Source of the DNA: Bradyrhizobium sp. Y36
Lineage (GTDB): Bacteria > Pseudomonadota > Alphaproteobacteria > Rhizobiales > Xanthobacteraceae
Assembly (NCBI RefSeq): GCF_002531575.1
Contig: NZ_NWTI01000001.1
Location: forward strand, 635,869-699,868
Reading direction: 5' to 3'
Length of the DNA: 64,000 nucleotides
Both the position numbers and the translations under genes were made by a program. The notes below the pieces were generated by a model that worked only from the letters and a program-made list of their open reading frames with translations, did no database searches and was not told where the DNA came from. This document shows, piece after piece, positions 8,421 through 18,000 of this stretch (positions within the stretch are counted from its first letter, which is position 1; each line of letters starts with the position of its first letter).

Positions 8421-9313
8421 CGAATGTGTGGCGTGCGATTATCGTATTCGCACTCTTCCTCACCCTCGCGTTCCCCGCCTCCGCCGACGTCGCCGTGCCA
8501 GAGCTCACCGGCCGCGTCGTCGATCAGACCGGCACGCTCTCCAGCAGCGACATCGCCTCGCTGTCGCAAAAGCTGCGCGACTTCGAGACGCGCAAGGGTA
8601 GCCAGATCGCCGTTCTGATCGTGCCGACCACGCTACCGGAGACGATCGAGCAGTTCTCGATCCGCGTCGCGGAGGCCTGGAAGATCGGCCGCAAGAAGAT
8701 CGACGACGGCGCGATCCTGGTGGTTGCCAAGAACGACCGGCATTTGCGCATCGAGGTCGGCTATGGCCTGGAAGGCGCGCTCACCGACGTCACCGCGCGG
8801 CGGATCATCGACGAAATCATCACGCCCAAATTCAGGAGCGGCGATTTCGCCGGCGGCATCGCTGACGGCGTCGATCGCATCATCAAGGTGATCGACGGCG
8901 AGCCGCTACCGGTTCCCTCTCCGACCGTGAATTTCGGCAGTCTCGACGATCTCGCTCCGCTGTTCATCGTCACGCTGTTCGTCTCGGTGGGCATCGGCGG
9001 CGCCATCCGCGCCATGCTGGGACGGCTGCTCGGATCGCTGGCGACAGGGGGCATCATCGCGACGCTGACCTGGTTCATTCTCGGCTCGTTCGGGCTCGCC
9101 CTCGCGCTGGGCGGCCTCGGCTTCATCATCGGATTCGTCGCCGATCTGTTTTCGGCGATCACGCCGGGCACGGGCCGCTCGCGCGGCGGCACCTGGTCGA
9201 GCGGCTCTTCGTCGGGTGGCTGGAGCAGCGGATCGTCGAGCAGCAGCGACAGCGGCAGCTTCAGTGGCGGTGGCGGCAGTTTTGGCGGCGGCGGCGCCTC
9301 GGGGAGCTGGTAG
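8414..9313 (+). CDS. TPM domain-containing (YgcG-like) membrane protein
   Basis: A 299-residue protein: signal peptide or first TM at about residues 5-24 (AIIVFALFLTLAFPASA), a TPM domain at 30-150 (VVDQTGTLSSSDIASL, followed by QIAVLIVPTT, VEVGYGLEGALTD and FRSGDFAGGI), two or three membrane segments at about 180-240, and a Gly/Ser-rich tail (SSGGWSSGSSSSSDSGSFSG) that is hallmark of YgcG proteins. The family acts at the cell envelope; some members bind calcium or assist membrane protein quality control. The ATG at 8414 lies inside a palindromic repeat without a good Shine-Dalgarno; GTG at 8426 is an alternative. Confidence 0.88.
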   Translation: MTANVWRAIIVFALFLTLAFPASADVAVPELTGRVVDQTGTLSSSDIASLSQKLRDFETRKGSQIAVLIVPTTLPETIEQFSIRVAEAWKIGRKKIDDGAILVVAKNDRHLRIEVGYGLEGALTDVTARRIIDEIITPKFRSGDFAGGIADGVDRIIKVIDGEPLPVPSPTVNFGSLDDLAPLFIVTLFVSVGIGGAIRAMLGRLLGSLATGGIIATLTWFILGSFGLALALGGLGFIIGFVADLFSAITPGTGRSRGGTWSSGSSSGGWSSGSSSSSDSGSFSGGGGSFGGGGASGSW

Positions 9314-9318
9314 CGGTC

Positions 9319-9816
9319 ATGGGCATCAAGCGCATTGCCAGACATCTGGTGCAGCATCATTGGCGGGCGAAGCAGATCTTTCCGCAAGCCGTGCTCGCTC
9401 GCATCGAACAGGCCATCGCGCGTGGCGAAGCCAGCCATTCCGGCCAGGTCCGCTTCGTCGTCGAGGGCGCGCTCGACGGTCGCCCCCTGTTCAGCAACCA
9501 GCCGGCGCGGGCGCGCGCACTCGACGTGTTCTCGCACCTGCGCATCTGGGACACCGCACACAATAACGGTGTCCTGATCTATCTCCTGCTCGCCGACCGC
9601 GACGTCGAGATCATCGCCGATCGCGGCATCGACGCGAAGGTGGGGGCCGCAGGCTGGGAGAGCATCTGCCGCGCGATGGAGGCGGAGTTCAGGTCAAACC
9701 AGTTCGAGCGCGGCGTCATCGCCGGCATCGAAGCGGTGTCGCGCGAGCTGGCACGGCATTTCCCGCCGCAGGGCCCGCATGCGAACGAGCTGCCGGATGC
9801 GCCCGTGGTGATGTGA
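9319..9816 (+). CDS. Cytoplasmic TPM domain protein
   Basis: A 165-residue TPM-domain protein without signal peptide or membrane segment. It begins MGIKRIARHLVQHHW and carries a shortened TPM core: FVVEGALDG, then GVLIYLLLADRDVEIIADRG and FERGVIAGIEAVSREL. It starts 5 bases after the stop of the larger TPM protein and forms one operon with it and the LemA protein. This second, small TPM partner is a known companion of LemA/YgcG genes in proteobacteria. Its molecular role is not known. Confidence 0.88.
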   Translation: MGIKRIARHLVQHHWRAKQIFPQAVLARIEQAIARGEASHSGQVRFVVEGALDGRPLFSNQPARARALDVFSHLRIWDTAHNNGVLIYLLLADRDVEIIADRGIDAKVGAAGWESICRAMEAEFRSNQFERGVIAGIEAVSRELARHFPPQGPHANELPDAPVVM

Positions 9817-9847
9817 CGGACTGTGATGTGGGGTGAGTTGCCTCTGC

Positions 9848-9965
9848 CGTCATTGCGAGGAGCCGTTGCGACGAAGCAATCCCGGCTGCGTCTGCGGAAA
9901 GATCCTGGATTGCTTTCGCCTTCGCCAAAGGCTTCGGCGGACAAGTCGCTGCGCGCGCAATGACG
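9848..9965. repeat. Intergenic palindromic repeat, family H
   Basis: The ends are cgtcattgcgaggagc and gcgcgcaatgacg, with inner segments gcgacgaagcaatcc / ggattgctttcgcc. A shorter relative is at 13657-13740. It occupies most of the 339-base gap 9817-10155; the rest holds no supported gene and probably the promoter of the next gene. Confidence 0.8.
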
Positions 9966-10155
9966 AGGCCCATTCCGCCGCCGTTCATCTTGTCCCGATT
10001 ACAAATTGTTTCACGCCCGCCACACCGGTTCCACCTTCCCGGCTCAATTCGGCCCCGGATAACTCCCTAAAATTTCGGTAAGCGGGTCCCAAGGTAAGGA
10101 TTTCGCAAGCAATGAAAGTTACCAAAAGGTCAATCCAGAGCGGAGTATTTGAACT

Positions 10156-11154
10156 GTGAGCGAACCCATGGCTGAGCAGGCTGCCCAGGATAAGAGCGTC
10201 GTCGAAGCCGGGACGACCGCGCCGCAGGCTGTCGAGGCTGCTGCGATCGATGCCCCCTCGATCGCGCCTGACCACGAGGCGCCGCCCAAGCCCGATCCGG
10301 TGAAGATCGAGCCGCCGAAGATCGAGGTCCCGAAAATCGAAGCCAAGGCTGAGCCCAAAGCCGAAGCCACGGCCGAAGCAAAGCCCGGCAAGCTTATCGT
10401 CATGGCGCCCTCGGACCGGTCGCGTAACGGCACTTGGGACCGCGAGGATTTCGCCCCGCATGTGAAGGCGGATGAACCGCGCGAGGCCGGCAGCAAGCGC
10501 CGCCTCTCGGCCATGGCCGCGGTGGTGGCGATTGCCGCCAGCGTCGGTGCGATCAGCGGCGCGCTCGCAACCGCCGGCATGATGCACTTCGCAAGCCCGG
10601 CCCAGGCGCCGGTGCAGGTCGCCGACACCAGTGCGCTCGATGCCTCGGTCGCGCGGATCGATGCCGATCTCGTCGCGCTGAAGGCCAATGTCGAGCACAG
10701 CACGAAGACCGGTGTCGGCCAGTTCAATCGGGCCAATGACCGCCTCGACAAGCTCGAGAAGGCGCAGGCCGAGCCGATGGCCCGGATCGCAAAACTGTCC
10801 GAGACCGTCGACAAGCTCCGCGCCACGCCGCCGGCCGCTCCCGCGCAGGCCGCCGCGGCAGCGCCCGCGAAGGAGACCACCGGCTCGATTGCGCCTGCCC
10901 AGCAGGTTGCAACCGCTGCCGCGTCGGCCCCAGTGGCCGCCGCCCCCAAGACCGAGGTCGGCCGCATGCCGACGATCGAGGGCTGGCGGCTGCGCAACGC
11001 TGCCAATGGCGGTGCGCTGATCGAGGGCCGTGACGGCCTCTATGAGGTCTATCCCGGCGATCCCATCCCCGGCGTTGGCCGTGTCGACGCGATCCGCCGC
11101 CAGGACGGCCGCTGGGTCGTCGTCACCAGCAAGGGGCTGATCACCGCGCGCTGA
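10156..11154 (+). CDS. Single-pass membrane protein with Pro/Lys/Ala-rich N-terminus and coiled coil, unknown function
   Basis: A 332-residue protein that I do not recognise by name. Residues 1-80 are low complexity with repeated E-P-P-K-I-E and A-K-A-E-P units. One membrane helix lies near 118-140 (AAVVAIAASVGAISGALAT), then a coiled-coil stretch (ASVARIDADLVALKANVEHS and NRLDKLEKAQAEPMARI-type heptads), an Ala/Pro linker, and a conserved-looking C-terminal module (GWRLRNAANGGALIEGRDGL, YEVYPGDPIPGVGRVDAI, WVVVTSKGLI). This is a type II topology with the C-terminal module in the periplasm. The start is GTG 10156 after gagcggag; ATG 10168 is the alternative. A strong terminator follows. Confidence 0.85.
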   Translation: MSEPMAEQAAQDKSVVEAGTTAPQAVEAAAIDAPSIAPDHEAPPKPDPVKIEPPKIEVPKIEAKAEPKAEATAEAKPGKLIVMAPSDRSRNGTWDREDFAPHVKADEPREAGSKRRLSAMAAVVAIAASVGAISGALATAGMMHFASPAQAPVQVADTSALDASVARIDADLVALKANVEHSTKTGVGQFNRANDRLDKLEKAQAEPMARIAKLSETVDKLRATPPAAPAQAAAAAPAKETTGSIAPAQQVATAAASAPVAAAPKTEVGRMPTIEGWRLRNAANGGALIEGRDGLYEVYPGDPIPGVGRVDAIRRQDGRWVVVTSKGLITAR

Positions 11155-11178
11155 GCGTTCGATATCCGGATTTCGAAG

Positions 11179-11210
11179 AGGCGCTTCACCACACCGTGAA
11201 GCGCCTTTTT
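11179..11210 (+). terminator. Intrinsic terminator
   Basis: A perfect 11-bp stem (aggcgcttcac / gtgaagcgcct) with a short loop is followed by five T residues. It is 25 bases after the stop of the coiled-coil membrane protein and isolates it from the next gene. Confidence 0.88.
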
Positions 11211-11247
11211 GCTTGAATAGGCGTGCCCGCGCGGTGTTACCTCAGGC

Positions 11248-12771
11248 ATGAACCGCGCGTTGCGAATTCTCATTGCTGCCGCCCTGCTGTTCGGCGGCGC
11301 CGCCTCGCTGTCGGCGGCGGAGACCGCGCAGCTGACGCGCGGCACGGCCATCACCGATCCCGATCTGTTGCGCAAGCTCGACGAAGGCGATGTCCTCGCG
11401 ATCTCGCGCCTGGTGGCGCCGGAGCGTGAGGCCGATGGCCGGCTGACCACCGACCGGCTGTTCGCGTCGCTGCCGCAACTCAAGGACATTCCGCCGGCGA
11501 TCGACGCGGAGTTCGACCGCTACATTGCGCGGCAGAAGGCAGCCTGGCCCACCGAGACCATCGGCGTCGGCGAAGGCTTTGACGTGCAGCTGTTCGATCG
11601 GGCCAACCTGAATTCCCCCGACACCCGTTTCGTGCTCGCCGGCATCGTCAACCGCATGGACCGCGCTTATGTCGGCGAGGAATCCTGCGGCGAGATCCGG
11701 CTGATCTATCGTCTGGCGCGCTTCGACGGCGGCAAGTCCGCGTCGCGGCTGCCGATGACGTTCAATCTGGTGATGAAGGCGCGCGATGCACGCCAGACAG
11801 ACGCGAACGGCAAGCCGATCAGCTGCGCCGAGATTGCGCGCCGCTGGCTCGACAACGGCAACTGGCAGGAGCTGATCGGCGGTCGCGACGACGCGATGCT
11901 CGATCGCATCGAGACCAACATCCAGATATCGGTCGCAGCGAAATCGGCGTTGCACGACTTCCGCTCCGACTATCTGCTCAAGGTGTTCAAGTACGACGCG
12001 GCCACGAAGACGTTCGCGGAAGCGGTGCTGGAGAACCAGATCGACCGCGACCGCATCCTCGCCGACGATGGGCTTCGGCGCGATTTCAGGGACTGGCTGC
12101 TCGCACCCGAAAACCTGCGCGAGTTCGATCGCGGCACGGTGCTGGTCCCGGAGAAGTTTTTGGCGAGGGCCGCGGTGGTGCCGACACCCGCCGGCCTCGA
12201 TGCCTCCCCAGCCCAGCCGGCGTTCGGCATGATGCAAGGCGAGGGAAAAGGCGAGGGCGGCGGGCCGGTCTTCACCGATCAGGACGTGGTCGGCGCGCTG
12301 AAGCGGGCCGCCGCGCGCGGGGACATGATGAACATCCGCTCGGTCGCGGGATTCCAGCGCCGCCTCAACGACGTGACCTGCGCCGGCTGCCACCAGACCC
12401 GCGGCATCGGCGGCTTCCATTTCCCCGGTGTCGACTGGCTGGCGGACAAGCCGTCCAATTCGACCATCGTGCCGGCTTCGCCGCACTTCCTCGGCGACCA
12501 GCTCCGCCGCCGTGACATCCTGACCGCGTTTGCCGCAGGCAAACGTCCTGATTTTTCTCGCGGATTTGCCAGCCGGCCGCAGACCCGCGGCAGAAGCGAG
12601 CTAGCCGGAAGCGAGTACCAGGACGGCTGGGGCGCGCATTGTTCTTTGCCGGACGAGGGATCGGGAACGCCGGACAAGAGTTTTACGTCATGGAACTGTG
12701 CTAACGGTCTCACCTGTCAGGCCGCCGCGGCCTCACGCCGCATCGGCATGTGCTTCATCAAGACGCGTTGA
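11248..12771 (+). CDS. Secreted protein with one CxxCH motif and Cys-rich C-terminus, unknown function
   Basis: A 507-residue protein with a signal peptide (residues 1-24, LLFGGAASLSAAE). The body has no family I can name with confidence. A single CAGCH motif at residues 378-382 would bind one heme c if the protein is exported, and the region after it (TRGIGGFHFPGVDW) is dense in aromatic residues. The C-terminal 50 residues contain four further cysteines (AHCSLPDEG, WNCANGLTC, GMCFIKTR) that could form disulfides. A periplasmic redox or binding role is inference. The ATG at 11248 is the first good start after the upstream terminator. Confidence 0.8.
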   Translation: MNRALRILIAAALLFGGAASLSAAETAQLTRGTAITDPDLLRKLDEGDVLAISRLVAPEREADGRLTTDRLFASLPQLKDIPPAIDAEFDRYIARQKAAWPTETIGVGEGFDVQLFDRANLNSPDTRFVLAGIVNRMDRAYVGEESCGEIRLIYRLARFDGGKSASRLPMTFNLVMKARDARQTDANGKPISCAEIARRWLDNGNWQELIGGRDDAMLDRIETNIQISVAAKSALHDFRSDYLLKVFKYDAATKTFAEAVLENQIDRDRILADDGLRRDFRDWLLAPENLREFDRGTVLVPEKFLARAAVVPTPAGLDASPAQPAFGMMQGEGKGEGGGPVFTDQDVVGALKRAAARGDMMNIRSVAGFQRRLNDVTCAGCHQTRGIGGFHFPGVDWLADKPSNSTIVPASPHFLGDQLRRRDILTAFAAGKRPDFSRGFASRPQTRGRSELAGSEYQDGWGAHCSLPDEGSGTPDKSFTSWNCANGLTCQAAAASRRIGMCFIKTR

Positions 12772-12795
12772 GCCTACAAGCGATTTGGATGACCC

Positions 12796-12960
12796 ATGAC
12801 GGACACCAGCGAAGCCAACAAGGAGCGCAATCGCGAGATCGCGCGCAATGAGGAAGCCAAGCAGGTCCTTGGCAGCACCCGCGTCAGCATCTGGGCGGTC
12901 GCGATGGCCGTCATTATCGGCGGGATCTTGTTCACGCTCGGCTGGCTGTCGTTGAAGTAG
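12796..12960 (+). CDS. Small single-pass membrane protein, 54 aa
   Basis: The reading frame gives MTDTSEANKERNREIARNEE, a charged N-terminal half, then a single hydrophobic helix (VSIWAVAMAVIIGGILFTLG) and a short tail WLSLK. It starts 24 bases after the stop of the Cys-rich secreted protein and ends 2 bases before the convergent GST gene. Codon third positions are GC-rich like those of the neighbours. No function can be assigned; the shape is that of a membrane microprotein with the N-terminus in the cytoplasm. Confidence 0.7.
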   Translation: MTDTSEANKERNREIARNEEAKQVLGSTRVSIWAVAMAVIIGGILFTLGWLSLK

Positions 12961-12962
12961 CC

Positions 12963-13610
12963 TCACTTCGCGTAGTTGGTCATCCGCTTACCCGGCAGCA
13001 ATTCATAGGCCGGCTTCCAGCCGGGCAGCGCGGCCATCCGGCCCAGCCAGGCGTGAACGGCGGGATGGCTCGTTCGGAAATCGAAGCCGTGCTCGTCGCT
13101 GGGATAGTGCAGATAGGCCATCATCGAGATGTCGGCGACCGTCGCCTTCGCGCCGATCGCGAAGGCGTTGTGCTGGAGATGCCCGTCGAGAATGCCGAGA
13201 AAGTCCTCGAGCCGGCGACGGAAATGCTTCAACACCTGCGGGTCGTTCTTCTCGGTGAAGGCGCGCATGAAGCGATAAGTCGCCATGTAGCCGGTGAGCT
13301 TGTGGTTGTCCCAGAACAGCCAGCGCAGCAGCTCGAACTTTTCATCCTCGGTCTCGGCGCCGAAGCGGCCGTACTGCTCGGCGAGCTTGAGCAGCAGCGG
13401 CGCGGTCTGCGTCATCTTCACGCCGTCGACCTCGAGCACGGGAATCTCGCCCATCTCGTTGACGGCCTTGCGCCACTCCGCCGTGCGCGTGACGCCGCCG
13501 CCGAAATCGGTCCAGACCGGCTCGAACCTCTCACCGCAAAGCGTCAGCATCAGCGCCAGCTTGTAGCTGTTGCCGGATTCGGGGAAGTAGTGCAGGCGGT
13601 AGTTGGGCAT
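12963..13610 (-). CDS. Glutathione S-transferase family protein
   Basis: A 215-residue GST. The N-terminal thioredoxin-like domain runs to about residue 78, starting MPNYRLHYFPESGNSYKLAL, with the cis-Pro region GEIPVLEVDGVKMTQTAPLL (residues about 55-74). The C-terminal helical domain contains the N-capping/hydrophobic staple region FAIGAKATVADISMMAYLHY. The catalytic residue is probably the Ser of the ESGNSYK turn. It is cytoplasmic and conjugates or reduces with glutathione; the natural substrate is unknown. It stands alone between a microprotein gene and a CoA transferase gene. Confidence 0.92.
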   Translation of the reverse strand: MPNYRLHYFPESGNSYKLALMLTLCGERFEPVWTDFGGGVTRTAEWRKAVNEMGEIPVLEVDGVKMTQTAPLLLKLAEQYGRFGAETEDEKFELLRWLFWDNHKLTGYMATYRFMRAFTEKNDPQVLKHFRRRLEDFLGILDGHLQHNAFAIGAKATVADISMMAYLHYPSDEHGFDFRTSHPAVHAWLGRMAALPGWKPAYELLPGKRMTNYAK

Positions 13611-13656
13611 GAGACCTCGCGGGACGGGACGTTGGCGATGAAGCTACATCGTCTGG

Positions 13657-13740
13657 CGTCATCATTGCGAGCCCAGCGAAGCAATCCAGCAATGCGTCTC
13701 CGCTGCCCGGACCAGCGCTTTGCGCGCCCGGGATGACGGC
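13657..13740. repeat. Intergenic palindromic repeat, family H variant
   Basis: The element reads gcgtcatcattgcgagccca at the left end and cgcgcccgggatgacggc at the right. It looks like a chimera of a family H left end and a different right end, so it folds less perfectly than the copy at 9848-9965. Confidence 0.65.
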
Positions 13741-13758
13741 GGGGTGTGAGGCGCGCTC

Positions 13759-14964
13759 CTAACCCACCGCGCCCGACCCCCGCAGCTGTTTGATCGCCGC
13801 CTCGTCGTATCCCGCCCCGCGCAAAATCTCGTCACTGTGCTCGCCGACCGCGGGCGGCTTGCGCGGCTGGACCTTCTTGGCGCCGTCGATCCAGATCGGG
13901 CTGTTGATGGTGAGCATGGTGTCGTTCTCGAACGGCACCAGCACTTCGTTGTCGAGCATCTGCTTGTCGTTCGGAATGTCGTCCAGAATGGCGACGACAC
14001 CGAACACGAGGCCGCTGCCGTCGAGAATCCTGCGCCATTCGGCGAGATCCCGGGTGGCGAAGGTCTCGTCCAGGATCTTGATCAGCTCCACCGAGCGGGC
14101 GTGCCGGTCCGCTTTGGTGGCGAAGCGCGGGTCGTTGATCAGGTCCTCGCGTCCGAGGCACTTGGCCAGCGTCGGAAACTGCTTCTCCTCGTTCAGGAGC
14201 GACAGGATCAGCCAGCGGCCGTCCCTGCACTGGTAGTGATTGGCGACCGCATTGAGCGCGCGCTCGCGCGGGCGGCGCTCGCCGAACTTGGCGCCGCAGA
14301 GCTTGGCCTGCGCCAGCACGCTCGCGGCCCACACCCCGTTGGCCATCAGGTTGGAGGCGACATGCGAGCCCTTGCCGGTCTTCTCGCGCTGATACAGCGC
14401 GGTGACGATGGCACCGTAGAACGCCATGGCGCAGGGATGGTCGCCCATGCCGGCGACCGAGCGGGCTGGGGTCGTGTCGGTGTCGGCGCGGACCAGGTCC
14501 ATCAGGCCGGAGCGTGCCCAATAGGCGTTGCTGTCGAAACCGGGCTTGTTGGCTTCCTCGCCCTTTTCGCCATAGCCGGTGAAGGACGCGTAGATCAGCC
14601 GGTCGTTGAGATGAGCGAGATGGTCATAGGTGATGCCGAGCTTGGCGCGCACCGGCGGCGGCATGTTGGTGATGAAGACGTCGGCTTCCTTCACCAGCTT
14701 GTAGAGCACGGCCTGCGCCTCGGGCTTGGCGAGGTCGAGCGCGATGCTCTTCTTGTTGCGCGCTTCCAGCAGCCAGGCGAAATTGTGCTCGCCGGTGGGA
14801 TAGCCCGGCAGGTTCGGCAGATTGCGGTAGGGATCGCCGGCCCCGGGCGGCTCGATCTTGATGACATCGGCGCCGAAATCCGACAGCACGGTCGCGGCCG
14901 CGGGCGCTGCGATGAAGCTCGCGCAGTCCAGAACCTTCAGGCCGGCAAAAATGCCCTTATCCAT
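13759..14964 (-). CDS. CaiB/BaiF family CoA transferase
   Basis: A 401-residue family III CoA transferase. The N-terminus GLKVLDCASFIAAPAAATVL and GADVIKIEPPGAGDPYRN form the nucleotide-binding part; the conserved region FDSNAYWARSGLMDL carries the Asp expected to be the covalent catalytic residue. The C-terminal small domain follows from about residue 240. Members move CoA between carboxylic acids, often in catabolism of carnitine, bile acids, oxalate or aromatic acids. There is no enzyme of an obvious shared pathway next to it, so the substrate stays open. The gene is monocistronic as far as can be seen. Confidence 0.92.
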   Translation of the reverse strand: MDKGIFAGLKVLDCASFIAAPAAATVLSDFGADVIKIEPPGAGDPYRNLPNLPGYPTGEHNFAWLLEARNKKSIALDLAKPEAQAVLYKLVKEADVFITNMPPPVRAKLGITYDHLAHLNDRLIYASFTGYGEKGEEANKPGFDSNAYWARSGLMDLVRADTDTTPARSVAGMGDHPCAMAFYGAIVTALYQREKTGKGSHVASNLMANGVWAASVLAQAKLCGAKFGERRPRERALNAVANHYQCRDGRWLILSLLNEEKQFPTLAKCLGREDLINDPRFATKADRHARSVELIKILDETFATRDLAEWRRILDGSGLVFGVVAILDDIPNDKQMLDNEVLVPFENDTMLTINSPIWIDGAKKVQPRKPPAVGEHSDEILRGAGYDEAAIKQLRGSGAVG

Positions 14965-15081
14965 CGCGACGTCGCTCCCTTAGCTCTTGTCGTTTCCCGC
15001 GCGCTGGAATTGGCGCGGGCAACTGATGGGAGCAATTAGACCGATGTTTCCGCGGGATGCAACGGCGCCCGGCGCAGGGCC

Positions 15082-18000
15082 TCACTCCTCCCCCGCAAGC
15101 AGCGCCGCGTTGCCGCCGGCTGCGGCCGTATTGATCGTCACCGTCTGCTCGGTCGCAAACCGGGCGAGGTAGTGCGGGCCGCCAGCCTTCGGGCCGGTTC
15201 CGGACAGGCCATTGCCGCCGAACGGCTGCACGCCGACCACGGCGCCGATCATGTTGCGGTTGACGTAGATGTTGCCGACCTGCATGCGGTCGATGATGCC
15301 CTCGATGGTGTCGTCGATGCGGGAGTGGACTCCGAGGGTGAGGCCGTAGCCGGTGCGCTCGATCGCCTGCAACACGCGCTCGAGGTTTTCGGCGCGGTAG
15401 CGCACGACATGCAGGATCGGGCCGAACACTTCCTCGGTGAGCTGGCCGGCGTCCCTGAGCTCGAAGATGTGCGGCGCGACGAAGCAGCCGTCCGGCGCGG
15501 CGCCGGCAAAATGCAGCTTCGCCGCGGTCTTCATCCGCGCGACATGCGCATCGAGCCGCTGCTTGGCCTCCCGGTCGATGACCGGGCCGACATGGGTCGC
15601 GACGTCGGAGGGATCGCCGATTCTCAGCTCGCGCGCCGCGCCCGCGATCATCTCGATCATGCGGTCGGCGACGTCCTCCTGCACGAACAAAAGCCGCAGC
15701 GCCGAGCAGCGCTGGCCGGCGGAGCGGAAGGCCGAGGTGACGACGTCGTCGGCGACCTGCTCGGGCAGCGCGGTGGCATCGGCGATCATCGCGTTGATGC
15801 CGCCGGTCTCGGCGATCAGCGGCACGATCGGCCCGTCCTTGGCGGCAAGCGTCCGGTTGATCAAGCGCGCCACCTCGGTCGAGCCGGTGAAGACGACCCC
15901 CGCGACGTCCGCATGCGCGGTCAGCGCAGCGCCGATGCGACCGTCGCCGGTGACGAGATGCAGCGCGCTTCTGGGAATGCCGGCCTCATGCAGCAGTGCG
16001 ACGGCTTCGCGCGCGATGCGCGGCGTCTGCTCGGCGGGCTTTGCGACCACGCCATTGCCGGCCATCAGCGCCGCGGTGACCTGTCCCAGAAAGATCGCCA
16101 GCGGAAAATTCCATGGCGAGATCGCGACAAAGACGCCGCGGCCGCGCAGGCCAAGCGCATTGCTCTCGCCGGTCGGGCCCGGCATTGCGGCCTCGCTGCC
16201 GAACAGCTTGCGGCCCTGCGCGGCATAATAGCGGCAGAAATCGGCGGCTTCGCGCAGCTCCGACAGCGCATCGTCGAGCGTCTTGCCGCCCTCGGCTTGC
16301 AGCAGCGCGATGAAGCGGGCGCTGCGGCTCTCCAGCAGATGCGCGGCCTGCTCCAGCGCCGCCGCACGTGCTCCGGCCGGCGTCCGGCTCCAGGCGGCGA
16401 AACCGGCACGGCTTGCTGCCACGGCCGCATTGGCCTGCTCCGGCGTTGCGTCTGCGATGGGCTCGAGATCCGCGGCTTCGGCCTTCACGCCGGTCAGCAA
16501 TCGGCCGAGCGCTTCGCGTGCGCCGAACTCGACACCGCGCGAATTGCGCCGCTCTGGCGCGAACAGATCGCCCGGCAGGGGAATTTTGGGATGCGCCGCC
16601 GCTTGCGGCCGCACGATCGCATCCGCCGGACGCTGCAACAGCGCGGGCACCGGCACGCGATAATCGGCGGCCTGCGCCACGAAGGAGGAATTGGCGCCGT
16701 TCTCCAGCAGACGCCGCACCAGATAGGCGAGCAGATCGCGATGGCTGCCGACCGGCGCATAGGTGCGGTAGGCGATGTCAGGATGATCTTTCGCCAATTG
16801 CTCGTACAGCGCTTCGCCCATGCCGTGCAGGCGCTGGAACTCGAAGCCGCCGCCATCGGCTGCAAGCTCCAGCACGGTCGCGATCGTCAGCGCATTGTGG
16901 GTCGCGAATTGCGGGAAGATGCGCGGCCGCAAGGCCAGCAGCTTCGTCGCGCAGGCGACGTAGTTGAGATCCGTCATCGCCTTGCGCGTGAACACGGGAT
17001 AGCCGTCGAGCCCGCGCTCCTGCGCGCGCTTGATCTCGGTGTCCCAATAGGCGCCCTTGACGAGGCGCACCATCAGCTTGCGGTCGTGCGCGCGGGCGAG
17101 TTCGTCGACATAGTCGATCACCGCGCTCGCGCGCTTCTGATAGGCCTGGATCGCGAGGCCAAATCCGTCCCAGCCGGCAAGCGAGGGATCGGCGAGCGTT
17201 GCCGCGATCACGTCGAGCGACAGCTCCAGCCGGTCGGCTTCCTCGGCATCGACGGTGAAGTTGAGGTCGTGGGCCTTGGCGCGCTGCGCGAGGTCCAGCA
17301 AGAGCGGCACCAGCTCGGCCATCACCCGCTCGCGGCTGATCGCCTCGAAGCGGGGATGCAGCGCCGAGAGCTTGACGGAGATGCCGGGCCGGTCGGGGAG
17401 GGGATTGCTCTCCGCAGCCTTGCCGATGGTCTCGATCGCACTGGCATAGGCATCGAAATAGCGCTTGGCATCCGCCGCCGTACGCGCGCCTTCGCCGAGC
17501 ATGTCGAAGGAATAGCGCGCCTTCTGACCGGAGCGGGGCTTACCCCGTTCCAGCGCCTGCTCGATGGTCTCGCCCAGCACGAAATGATTGCCCATCAGCC
17601 GCATCGCCTGGCGCGTCGCGGTGCGCACGGCCGGCGCGCCGAGCCGCTTCACGAGGCGTCCGATGGTGCCGTCGGGCGTCTCGCCGGGCTGAATCACACG
17701 GGCAGAGAGACCGAGCGCCCACGCCGAGGCATTGACCAGGAACGCGGTGGACTTGGTCTCGTGGTGGATGAAGTCGCCTTCGCCGAGCTTGTCCTCGATG
17801 AACTGGTCGGCGGTGCGGGCATCCGGCACGCGCAGCAGCGCCTCGGCCAGCACCATCAGCGCGAGCCCCTCCTTGGTCGAGAGCGCGAATTCCCGCAGCA
17901 TGTCCTCGACGCCGCCAAGGTTTCCTGCGAGCCGGTCGTCGCGCTTGCGGATGGCCTCGATCAGCCGGGTTGCGGTCCGGTCGATCCGCGCCTCCTGCGG

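Noticed and set aside
7526..9965. CRISPR-like repetition among the intergenic palindromes
   Set aside because: The repeats are single, dispersed, of different families and not separated by uniform spacers; no cas gene is present.
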